A stretch of 64,000 nt of DNA from Corynebacterium rouxii (GTDB taxonomy: Bacteria > Actinomycetota > Actinomycetes > Mycobacteriales > Mycobacteriaceae): positions 2,108,001 through 2,172,000 of the forward strand of contig NZ_LR738855.1 in the NCBI RefSeq assembly GCF_902702935.1, read 5' to 3'. Shown piece by piece: positions 56,952-64,000 of the stretch; position 1 is the first letter of the stretch, and every line of letters starts with the position of its first letter. Under the pieces are notes generated by a model. The model was not told the DNA's origin and searched no databases. It worked only from the letters and a program-made list of their open reading frames with translations. Both the position numbers and the translations under genes were made by a program.

Positions 56952-57997
56952 CTAGCAATTGAACTGGCCCCGAAAGTTGGACTGGTTTTATTCTATGCGG
57001 TGAAGGATTCAAAGGTCTGGTTCCGATAGCACATCGGAGTCAGACCTTTGAGTCGCTTCTGCATGCGTTCATGGTTGTACCAGTAGATATCAATCATCGA
57101 TTGCCTTGTAGAACTCCTACAGGCTAGTAAATGATTCACCGTGGTACATCTCAATTTTTAAGTACCCGAAGAAGTTTTCCACCACCGCATTGTCATAGCA
57201 GTTGCCTTTCTTTGACATTGACTGCACTCCACCGATGCTTGTGCTGAGCCCACACCAGCTGGAATGCTGGTACTGGATCCCTTGACCTGTATGCACAAAT
57301 AGTCCTTGCCCTGATGATTGCTGCGCAATGGCGCCACGCAGAGACTGTGACGTCAAGACTGTAGTGCGTAAGGGAGATACGCTGTACAACAGGATTGACC
57401 GGGGCAAGACCTGCCACAACCAACAGATCACCCAATCGATGAGTTGACTTAGCAGATGACAACGACCTCGGCTTTTAACCTCGTCGTTGGTTCCTCAAGT
57501 CCCGCAATTTCTCTACCTCGCGGCGCAACCGATCTTCCTCAGCTAACGGTTTCACAGATGAACAGCCTTCCAATCGCCCCCTACAGCTTCGGCCGCAATG
57601 CCTTATCACCACCGGCACGCCACGCACGAACCCAATCCTTGACCAACTGATCCGAAGACACACCAAATTCACTAGCCAGTTCCATCATGGACTAGCCGGC
57701 GTGAAACCGGTCGACGATTTCCTTTTTCACCTCGACAGAATACTGCTGCTCGGTTGGTATCCCCACAAGACATAGCCTGCCATAAAGCTTAAATCGACGC
57801 TCAAGCCTTCTTACCGGATAAGGGCCAACTCCTAACCGATGGGCCGCTGCTTTGTATCCTAAGCCCTGCTCAAGCAATTCAACGAGCTGTTCTCGCTGCA
57901 ACTGGCTCAGAGAACTTCGTGCTCTCAAAAGAAATACTCCCTACTAGTCGGAAACTGATTTCTCAGTCCAACTAATGGGGAGCAGTTCAATTGCTAG
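56952..57997 (-). mobile_element. Degenerate IS3-family insertion sequence
   Basis: An element of about 1,046 bp is bounded by inverted repeats: CTAGCAATTGAACTG at the left, with CAGTTCAATTGCTAG at the right. The match continues inward to AGTTGGACTG with some differences. CTAG at both ends may be a 4-bp target duplication. Inside, on the minus strand, are pieces of IS3-type OrfA and OrfB. The length is below the usual 1.2-1.5 kb, so internal sequence is lost. Outside the CTAG, flanking AAAACCTCACC and GGTGCGGTTTT are near-perfect complements, so the element seems to sit in the loop of a terminator. Confidence 0.85.
56993..57928 (-). pseudogene. IS3-family transposase fragments (OrfA/OrfB)
   Basis: OrfA starts at 57928 (SLSQLQREQLVELLEQG, a helix-turn-helix) and breaks near 57692. 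Its leucine-zipper-like end EEDRLRREVEKLRDLRN appears in another frame near 57490. OrfB pieces include MSKKGNCYDNAVVENFFGYLK with part of the DDE core. The C-terminal IYWYNHERMQKRLKGLTP also remains, ending at the stop at 56993-56995. Several frameshifts mean no active transposase. Confidence 0.8.
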
Positions 57998-58009
57998 GTG
58001 CGGTTTTAT

Positions 58010-58408
58010 TTAATCCTGGTGCCGCGAACCGCGGCACGGTTCCCACATCACCACTGCCGTTGAGCGAGGCACATGAACAATCTCACCGCGAGGGCGCGCC
58101 CCACGAGTTTTGAGTTCCTCAACCTCAGCCCGTGCCACAGCAAGTTCCCTGCGCAGCTGTGCATTTTCCTTCTTCAGCTCGATGATCGACTTAATACCCG
58201 CCAAGTTCACGCCTTCTACCTGGCTTAGGTGTTGGACAGTGCGCAGGAGTTCAACGTCGTCACGCGAGTACCTGCGGCCACCACCGCGAGTACGCTGCGG
58301 TGTGACAAGGCCGAGCCGATCATAGGTGCGCAAGGTTTGAGCGTGCATTCCCGCAAGCTCCGCAGCAACGGAGATAACAAAAACGTCGCCAGAAAACTCT
58401 TGGGCCAT
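58010..58408 (-). CDS. hspR: HspR heat-shock repressor (MerR family)
   Basis: The product of about 132 residues has a MerR helix-turn-helix and wing (VAAELAGMHAQTLRTYDRLGLV and GGGRRYSRDDVELL, residues 15-60) and a coiled-coil tail (IIELKKENAQLRRELAVARAEVEEL). HspR binds HAIR sites with DnaK as co-repressor in actinobacteria. AAGGAGGTG is well placed before ATG 58408. It is the last gene of the dnaK-grpE-dnaJ-hspR operon, and matching HAIR sites occur before dnaK and clpB. Confidence 0.95.
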   Translation of the reverse strand: MAQEFSGDVFVISVAAELAGMHAQTLRTYDRLGLVTPQRTRGGGRRYSRDDVELLRTVQHLSQVEGVNLAGIKSIIELKKENAQLRRELAVARAEVEELKTRGARPRGEIVHVPRSTAVVMWEPCRGSRHQD

Positions 58409-58429
58409 AAAGCTCACCTCCTTCTCGCG

Positions 58430-59602
58430 TTATTTTCCTGCCCAGCCAGCACGCGGATCAAAACCCGCGTCCCGCTCGGCTTGAACATAGGCGCGCAGCG
58501 CGCTTGCCGACGCCGCATCCAAACTCGACGGCACCGTCACTTCCACCTTGACCAGCAGATCTCCCGCAGAACCGCCACGCTTAGGAACGCCCTTACCGCG
58601 CACCCTCAGCACACGACCATTAGGTGTACCGGAAGGAATACGAACCCGAACCGGAAGATCGAGCGTAGGCACCGAAATGGTATCGCCCAACGCCAACTCC
58701 GCATAGGACACCGGCACAGTCACTTCAAGATCATCACCTGAACGGGTAAATACTCGGTCGTTTTTCACATGCACAGTGACATAAAGATCACCCGCGGGTA
58801 GCCCGTTAGGACCAGCTTCACCTTGGCCTGCTAGACGCACCTTTTGGCCATCGACCACGCCCGCTGGAATGCGCACGGTGATCGAGCGAGTACGACGCTG
58901 CGTTCCAGTACCTGAGCAATCAGGGCACGGATCGGAGATCATCTTTCCAGTGCCACCGCACTGCGTACACGGTGCAGAGAACCCAAAGGCTCCCTTGTTT
59001 TCCGAGGTAAACCCAGTTCCATTGCACTTGGTACACGTGGTGGGCGCACCAGAGCGCGAACCGGAGCCGTGGCAGGTGTGGCAGGGGGCGTCGCCAGTCA
59101 GCTGCAAGGGAATCGTGGTGCCCTTGGCCGCCTCACGGAATTCGAGGGTTATCTCCGTTTCGACGTCGGCCCCCCGCGTCGGCCGAGCTGCGTTGCGAGC
59201 ACCACCGCCGCGGTTGAAAATGCCACCGAAGATATCCCCAAAACCACCTTGCGGAGCGTGGCCTCTACCCGCTCCAGATCCAAAGATGTCTCCGAGGTCG
59301 AAGTCGAAGCCTTCTTGCGTCCGAAACCCGCCGGGGAATCCGGCGCCTCCGAACCCGCCGGAAGCGATCATGGAGCGAAACTCATCGTACTCTTTCCGCT
59401 TCGTCTCATCGCCTACAACGTCATAGGCCTCAGCAACCTTTTTAAAGCGCTCTTCGGCCGCCGCATCACCTGGGTGAGAATCGGGGTGGTTTTCTCGAGC
59501 CAGCTTGCGATACGCCTTTTTAATTTCCGCTTCGGTTGCGGACGAGGAGACTCCTAGGTCGGCATAGTAGTCTTTCTCAGCCCACTCGTTTTTCGCTGCC
59601 AT
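58430..59602 (-). CDS. dnaJ: Chaperone DnaJ
   Basis: The product of about 390 residues has the complete type I DnaJ layout. It has a J domain with the HPD motif ([10 protein letters not shown] near residue 40), a Gly/Phe-rich linker, and four CxxCxGxG zinc repeats ([32 protein letters not shown] near 160-220). A substrate-binding C-terminal domain follows. It stimulates the DnaK ATPase. ATG 59602 follows an AAGGAGGAG sequence; the open extension to 59689 is not supported. Confidence 0.97.
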   Translation of the reverse strand: MAAKNEWAEKDYYADLGVSSSATEAEIKKAYRKLARENHPDSHPGDAAAEERFKKVAEAYDVVGDETKRKEYDEFRSMIASGGFGGAGFPGGFRTQEGFDFDLGDIFGSGAGRGHAPQGGFGDIFGGIFNRGGGARNAARPTRGADVETEITLEFREAAKGTTIPLQLTGDAPCHTCHGSGSRSGAPTTCTKCNGTGFTSENKGAFGFSAPCTQCGGTGKMISDPCPDCSGTGTQRRTRSITVRIPAGVVDGQKVRLAGQGEAGPNGLPAGDLYVTVHVKNDRVFTRSGDDLEVTVPVSYAELALGDTISVPTLDLPVRVRIPSGTPNGRVLRVRGKGVPKRGGSAGDLLVKVEVTVPSSLDAASASALRAYVQAERDAGFDPRAGWAGK

Positions 59603-59701
59603 AGGTCTTCTCCTCCTTTCTTGTTTTCCGTATTTAGTTGAAAATGCGGAACCCAGCTCCCCACCACCGTGGGCTGCTGGATCCCGCATTCATCTCAGTG
59701 A

Positions 59702-60361
59702 CTATTGAGCGTCTTCTGCTGGATCGGCAATGATCACCATTGCGGTTCGCAGCAAACGATCGTTCATCTGATAGCCACGGCGCAGGACGGTTCCCAGCAC
59801 CTTGTCATCTCCCGAAGAGAGATCCTGAACTGCCTCATGGCGCTCGGCATCAAACTCGTCGCCCTCGGCACCGAATGCGGACACACCCAAGCCTTCAACA
59901 ACGCTCACGAACTTGTCGCGGAATGCTTTGAGAGGTCCTTCGTCGAGGTCACCGTGCTTTTGCGCAAGCTCCAGATCATCCAAGATGGGAAGCAGCTCGC
60001 CAAGAACCTTGGCCTTCGCGGCCTCGACGCCGACCTTGCGTTCGCGGTCGGTGCGGCGTCGATAGTTAGCGTATTCGGCGCTCAAACGCTGCAGATCCTC
60101 GGTGCGCTCGGCGAGCTCTGTCTCAAGAGTCGAAGTCTCGCCGACGGTAGCACCTGGGTCCTCGGTGGAGGCGTCGACACCGTCGAAGGCATCTTCGAGA
60201 TCCGCGAGGGTATCAGCATCAAGACCAGCCGACTCCACCAAGGCTTCCTCCTCGGCGGGGACTTCGGTGGCATCAAGGTGCTCGAAGTTGTTCTCCTCGT
60301 CATCCCATTCCGGTTGGCCTGGGCGGCGGTCGTCGCCGTTAGTGTTGTCGGTAGTGCTCAT
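59702..60361 (-). CDS. grpE: Nucleotide exchange factor GrpE
   Basis: The 219-residue protein has an acidic N-terminal region, a long coiled coil ([26 protein letters not shown] near residues 80-105) and the C-terminal beta wing ([21 protein letters not shown]), as in GrpE. It releases ADP from DnaK. Its ATG shares one base with the dnaK stop (TAATG), which couples the two genes. Confidence 0.97.
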   Translation of the reverse strand: MSTTDNTNGDDRRPGQPEWDDEENNFEHLDATEVPAEEEALVESAGLDADTLADLEDAFDGVDASTEDPGATVGETSTLETELAERTEDLQRLSAEYANYRRRTDRERKVGVEAAKAKVLGELLPILDDLELAQKHGDLDEGPLKAFRDKFVSVVEGLGVSAFGAEGDEFDAERHEAVQDLSSGDDKVLGTVLRRGYQMNDRLLRTAMVIIADPAEDAQ

Positions 60362-62196
60362 TACTTGTTTCCGTCCTTGTCATCGTCCTCAACGACCTCA
60401 GCGTCGACGACGTTAGGATCAACGTTGGTGGCATCAGCAGCGCCAGCGTTAGCGGCTTCAGCCTCGTAGATAGCTTTGCCCATCTCCTGAGACTCGGTGG
60501 AAAGCTTCTCGACGGCCGTCTTAATAGCCTCGATGTCTTCACCCTTAAGAGCCTCGTCAACAGCGTCGGCAGCCTCGGTGACCTTGGTCTTGATCTCCTC
60601 GGAAACCTTCTCGCCGTTCTCGTCTAGGAACTTACGGGTCTGGTAAGCCATGGACTCAGCGGAGTTACGGGTCTCCTGCTCCTCGCGGCGCTTCTTATCC
60701 TCTTCAGCGTGAGCCTCAGCGTCCTTGACCATGCGATCGATCTCTTCCTGAGACAAACCGGAACCATCCTGAATCTTGATGGTGTTTTCCTTGCCGGTGC
60801 CCTTGTCCTTCGCGGTTACGTGCACAATGCCGTTTGCGTCGATGTCGAAGGTGACCTCGATCTGAGGAACACCACGAGGTGCTGGAGCAATGCCACCCAA
60901 CTCGAAGGATCCGAGTAGCTTGTTGTGTGCAGCGATCTCGCGCTCGCCCTGGAAGACCTGGATCTGAACGGAAGGCTGGTTGTCGTCCGCAGTGGTGAAG
61001 GTCTCCGAACGCTTGGTTGGAATGGTGGTGTTGCGCTCGATGAGCTTGGTCATCACGCCACCCTTGGTTTCAATACCAAGTGACAGCGGGGTGACGTCGA
61101 GAAGCAGCACGTCCTTGACTTCGCCGCGCAGCACGCCAGCCTGCAAAGCAGCACCAACAGCAACAACCTCGTCAGGGTTGACGCCCTTGTTAGGCTCGCG
61201 GCCACCGGTTAGTTCCTTGACCAGCTCAGAAACGGCAGGCATACGGGTGGAACCACCAACGAGAACCACGTGGTCGATCTCAGAGACGGTCACACCGGCG
61301 TCCTTGATCACCTGGTTGAATGGGGTCTTGGTGCGGTCGAGCAGATCCTGAGTAATGCGCTGGAACTCGGTGCGAGAAAGCGTCTCGTCCAAGAACAGTG
61401 GGTTCTTATCAGCGTCGACAGTGATGTACGGCAGGTTCACGTTAGCGGACTGGGAAGAAGACAGCTCAATCTTTGCCTTCTCAGCAGCCTCGCGCAGACG
61501 CTGCATAGCCATCTTGTCCTTGGACAGGTCAACACCCTGAGCGGTCTTGAACTTCTCAACCAGCCAGTTAACGATGCGTTGATCCCAGTCGTCGCCACCG
61601 AGCTCGTTATCGCCGGCGGTTGCACGAACCTCAACAACACCGTCGCCAATCTCAAGCAAGGAAACGTCGAAAGTACCGCCGCCCAAGTCGAAGACCAAGA
61701 TGGTCTGCTCTTTCTCGCCCTTTTCTAGGCCATAAGCCAAAGCGGCAGCGGTTGGCTCGTTCACGATACGCAAAACATTCAAACCAGCAATCTGGCCGGC
61801 TTCCTTGGTGGCCTGGCGCTGAGCGTCAGAGAAGTAAGCAGGAACAGTAATAACTGCGTCGGTAACGTCCTCGCCTAGGTAAGCCTCAGCGTCGCGCTTG
61901 AGCTTCATCAAGGTACGAGCGGAAATCTCCTGAGAGGTGTACTTCTTGTCGTCGATAGCAATGGTCCAGTCAGTACCTACGTGGCGCTTGACGGAGCGAA
62001 TGGTGCGATCAACGTTGGTAACAGCCTGGTTCTTAGCAGACTGACCGACGAGAACTTCGCCGTTCTTAGCAAAAGCAACAACCGATGGGGTGGTGCGGGA
62101 ACCCTCAGAGTTAGCGATAACCTGTGGCTCTCCACCTTCGAGGACGGAAACCACCGAGTTAGTGGTACCGAGGTCGATTCCTACTGCGCGTCCCAT
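60361..62196 (-). CDS. dnaK: Hsp70 chaperone DnaK
   Basis: The product of about 611 residues has the ATPase motifs [14 protein letters not shown] at the start, [16 protein letters not shown] near 160 and [13 protein letters not shown] near 305, then the substrate-binding domain and a disordered acidic C-terminus ending [11 protein letters not shown] 62196 is supported by a preceding AGGAGG and by the family start. It leads the operon with grpE, dnaJ and hspR, controlled by upstream HAIR sites. Confidence 0.98.
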   Translation of the reverse strand: MGRAVGIDLGTTNSVVSVLEGGEPQVIANSEGSRTTPSVVAFAKNGEVLVGQSAKNQAVTNVDRTIRSVKRHVGTDWTIAIDDKKYTSQEISARTLMKLKRDAEAYLGEDVTDAVITVPAYFSDAQRQATKEAGQIAGLNVLRIVNEPTAAALAYGLEKGEKEQTILVFDLGGGTFDVSLLEIGDGVVEVRATAGDNELGGDDWDQRIVNWLVEKFKTAQGVDLSKDKMAMQRLREAAEKAKIELSSSQSANVNLPYITVDADKNPLFLDETLSRTEFQRITQDLLDRTKTPFNQVIKDAGVTVSEIDHVVLVGGSTRMPAVSELVKELTGGREPNKGVNPDEVVAVGAALQAGVLRGEVKDVLLLDVTPLSLGIETKGGVMTKLIERNTTIPTKRSETFTTADDNQPSVQIQVFQGEREIAAHNKLLGSFELGGIAPAPRGVPQIEVTFDIDANGIVHVTAKDKGTGKENTIKIQDGSGLSQEEIDRMVKDAEAHAEEDKKRREEQETRNSAESMAYQTRKFLDENGEKVSEEIKTKVTEAADAVDEALKGEDIEAIKTAVEKLSTESQEMGKAIYEAEAANAGAADATNVDPNVVDAEVVEDDDKDGNK

Positions 62197-62244
62197 GTCA
62201 TTTCCTCCTGATTTGTTGTTTATTAGTAAAGCGAAAAGTTCAAA

Positions 62245-62265
62245 GTTGACTGCCCTGCACTCAAC
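62245..62265. promoter_or_regulatory. HAIR-like operator 1 upstream of dnaK
   Basis: GTTGACT-N7-ACTCAAC is close to the HAIR consensus (CTTGAGT-N7-ACTCAAG), nearest to the dnaK start. Confidence 0.65.
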
Positions 62266-62299
62266 TTCCGAAGCTTCTGAATTGAAGGCTACCAGAAAC

Positions 62300-62320
62300 C
62301 TTGAGCCGATGTCACTCAAC
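62300..62320. promoter_or_regulatory. HAIR operator 2 upstream of dnaK
   Basis: CTTGAGC-N7-ACTCAAC matches 12 of 14 arm positions of the HAIR consensus. Its centre is 55 bp from that of HAIR 1. Confidence 0.8.
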
Positions 62321-62352
62321 CTGACACTAGTAGTAACTCACAGACCTCCAAA

Positions 62353-62373
62353 GTTGTTCCCACCAGACTCAAC
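62353..62373. promoter_or_regulatory. Possible HAIR half site upstream of dnaK
   Basis: GTTGTTC-N7-ACTCAAC has a good right arm but a weak left arm. Spacing of 53 bp from HAIR 2 makes it worth noting. Confidence 0.4.
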
Positions 62374-62610
62374 TTTTTTCAAAATTTTTTAAAACCGCAG
62401 GCCAGCGCGTGGCCAACACAGTATTGCTTGGACGCGACAGACAAAGATTCAGCCATCACCGCTTCGCTTCCGCAACAGCTCTCACAATCACCTCCCCCGC
62501 TCAGCTACCCCACAAAGCTGAGAATGCTGTGAGAACAACTATTGTATTCACTTGACATCGTGATACATACGGGGGTCACCCCCCACAGGATCGATCATGA
62601 AAGCGGGAGC

Positions 62611-63915
62611 ATGGAACGCATAGCGCCAAACGGCCAGTTTAAAGATGTAGGAGTGGACCAATTATTCTTCTCCACCACTGATGCCCAAGGGCGTATCCAA
62701 GAAACGAACAATACGTTCGTTGAGCTTTCCCGCTACACCGAAGAAGAGCTCCGCAACGCAGCGCACAATATTATTCGCCACCCTTTTATGCCCAGTGGTG
62801 TTTTTAGGATCATGTGGGACAAGCTCCAGCGAGGTGAAACCTTTGCCGGCTATGTGCGCAACCTTGCCCAAAGCGGAGAAACCTACGACGTGTTTGCCAC
62901 GGTCACCCCTATCCCTGGTACTCACGGCTTCCTCTCGGTTCGCCAGCGACCCTGCCATGACGACCATCGCGCACTTGCTATGACCATTTACGCAGAGGTC
63001 GGCGACTACGAAGCACAGCTGCGCAAAGATGGTATGCCTGCCCGCGAAGCAGCCGAAGCTGGAGCACGTTTAATTGGCAATAAGCTGCGAGAATCCGGTT
63101 TTGACAATTTCGACGCTTATGCGCACGCAATGTTGCCATGGGAGGTTTTCTGCCGCGAAAACATGAGCATGGGGCTACCTCAGCGCGAGTTCGGTGGTGA
63201 GTTGGGCACGGAGTTGGCTCAGGCACATGATGTTCATGACCATCTCGACGAATGGATCGGGCGTCTCGACGAACTACTCACCATTGCTCAGCAGCTGGGC
63301 GAAGCCCGCGAAGAACTCGTCGATTCCCTAGGGCAGACGTCGTCGTTAGGCGATACCGTCGACACTCGCAGCGCTAGCGAAACTTTGCACATAGTCCAGT
63401 TCCAGCTCAACGTATGGAAGGGCATGCAAAAGATCGTCGATAGTTATGTCGTCGAACTCGCCGAACTCATCACCACCCTCGCAAACGACACCCTGCGCGA
63501 ACGCTTCCAAATCTCCGTCTCACGCCTGCACACCGCCATGCTGGCCACATTCCTCGCCGAGCTTATCGACGATACCTCCGCCGCCGCGAACACCGAACAC
63601 AAAGTGGCCCTGCTCAAAGCCACCATGCGCGATTCCTTGGAGGCCATCGACCGTGGCTCCTTCCACCGCGCTCAACTCGTTCGAAGCACCATGAGCTGCA
63701 TACGAACCGTCACATCGCTCATGGAAAGTCCCCGCAGCCTGCTCACCGAGGCGATCCACGAAGCCCAAAGCCTCAACAACGACGAGCTCAGCGCCGCGAT
63801 CGCAACCGAACTCGAACGCTCTGAACGTGCCGCCAACAACATGCACCGGCTCGTTGCCACCCTCGAGAGCACCGCCACAGCCCCCGATATTGCCGCTATG
63901 CTCGCAGAACTCTAA
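62611..63915 (+). CDS. PAS-domain protein, Aer-like sensor without a recognised output domain
   Basis: The product of about 434 residues opens with a PAS domain of the Aer type (TNNTFVELSRYTEEELRNAAHNIIRHPFMP near residues 32-60), which in Aer binds FAD for redox sensing. The rest is helical and soluble (many EEL/LAQA segments). No membrane segment, HAMP, kinase, GGDEF or chemotaxis signalling domain is visible. ATG 62611 is preceded by AGCGGGAG; the frame is open to 62542. It is divergent from dnaK. A redox- or energy-sensing role is inferred from the PAS domain only. Confidence 0.75.
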   Translation: MERIAPNGQFKDVGVDQLFFSTTDAQGRIQETNNTFVELSRYTEEELRNAAHNIIRHPFMPSGVFRIMWDKLQRGETFAGYVRNLAQSGETYDVFATVTPIPGTHGFLSVRQRPCHDDHRALAMTIYAEVGDYEAQLRKDGMPAREAAEAGARLIGNKLRESGFDNFDAYAHAMLPWEVFCRENMSMGLPQREFGGELGTELAQAHDVHDHLDEWIGRLDELLTIAQQLGEAREELVDSLGQTSSLGDTVDTRSASETLHIVQFQLNVWKGMQKIVDSYVVELAELITTLANDTLRERFQISVSRLHTAMLATFLAELIDDTSAAANTEHKVALLKATMRDSLEAIDRGSFHRAQLVRSTMSCIRTVTSLMESPRSLLTEAIHEAQSLNNDELSAAIATELERSERAANNMHRLVATLESTATAPDIAAMLAEL

Positions 63916-63964
63916 AACGCTTCAGTGCCTTCCTCTGTGCTGAGCTGTGGCACTATAGGTAGCT

Positions 63965-64000
63965 ATGATATCCCGCGACAGTAATAAGAAAGATCTCCCC
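63965..64000 (+). CDS. Possible start of a gene running off the window
   Basis: ATG at 63965 opens a frame (MISRDSNKKDLP) that remains open to the end of the window. The upstream sequence has only a weak ribosome-binding site. Twelve codons are too few to identify it. Confidence 0.3.
   Translation, partial: MISRDSNKKDLP

Overview
The window looks like a chromosomal segment of a Corynebacterium, most likely of the C. diphtheriae species complex. The grounds are the gene families and their order: purA beside an Sdr-like sortase-anchored adhesin, fbaA, trmH, pyrE, a gluABCD-type transporter, clpB, a short Rpf-like protein, and dnaK-grpE-dnaJ-hspR with HAIR operators. Base composition is moderate. 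The species assignment is inference from remembered synteny, not a database result. No rRNA, tRNA or CRISPR array was seen.

Layout. 1-2370: a DUF559-type protein, then a two-gene membrane unit (a 55-residue protein translationally coupled to a DsbB-like protein with a large extracytoplasmic domain). 2557-4910: a frameshifted adhesin with two SdrD-type B repeats and an LAATG sorting signal. 5328-7405: purA and a decayed secreted-protein gene. 7663-21377: a nearly complete phenylpropionate/cinnamate catabolic island (mhpB, mhpDFE, an IclR regulator, mhpC, a deleted MHS-type transporter, hcaECDFB-like genes, then a CoA ligase, a GNAT-like protein and a hotdog thioesterase). Five 17-bp palindromes related to GTTCC-N7-GGAAC sit in its intergenic regions and probably define the IclR regulon. 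21403-25824: a hypothetical gene and two FUSC-family paralogues flanking a secreted trypsin-like protease with a coiled-coil tail.

25950-31060 is a decayed defence-type island: a 5'-truncated RHH/YfbU gene, a deleted Abi-like gene, an MmeI-like type IIG restriction-modification gene interrupted at a run of ten G/C, and a degenerate IS110 transposase. The run lies just before the methyltransferase NPPF motif. Ten residues give two ORFs, while 8 or 11 would restore one protein of about 952 residues, so this is a strong candidate for a phase-variable restriction-modification system.

31136-43053: fbaA, a GH76 glycosidase, trmH, pyrE, a hypothetical membrane protein, a rhodanese-like protein with Ser at the catalytic Cys position, gluDCBA, clpB and rpf. 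43183-55026: an ABC exporter, an ISL3 remnant, a GltS-type symporter, an LLM flavoprotein and a reductase, a nitrilase, an alpha/beta hydrolase with a small helical partner, and adh plus ald for alcohol oxidation. 55314-64000: an AT-rich surface protein, an IS3 element apparently inserted into a terminator loop, the hspR-dnaJ-grpE-dnaK operon, and a PAS-domain protein. HspR probably represses both dnaK and clpB through HAIR sites at 62245-62320 and 42646-42666.
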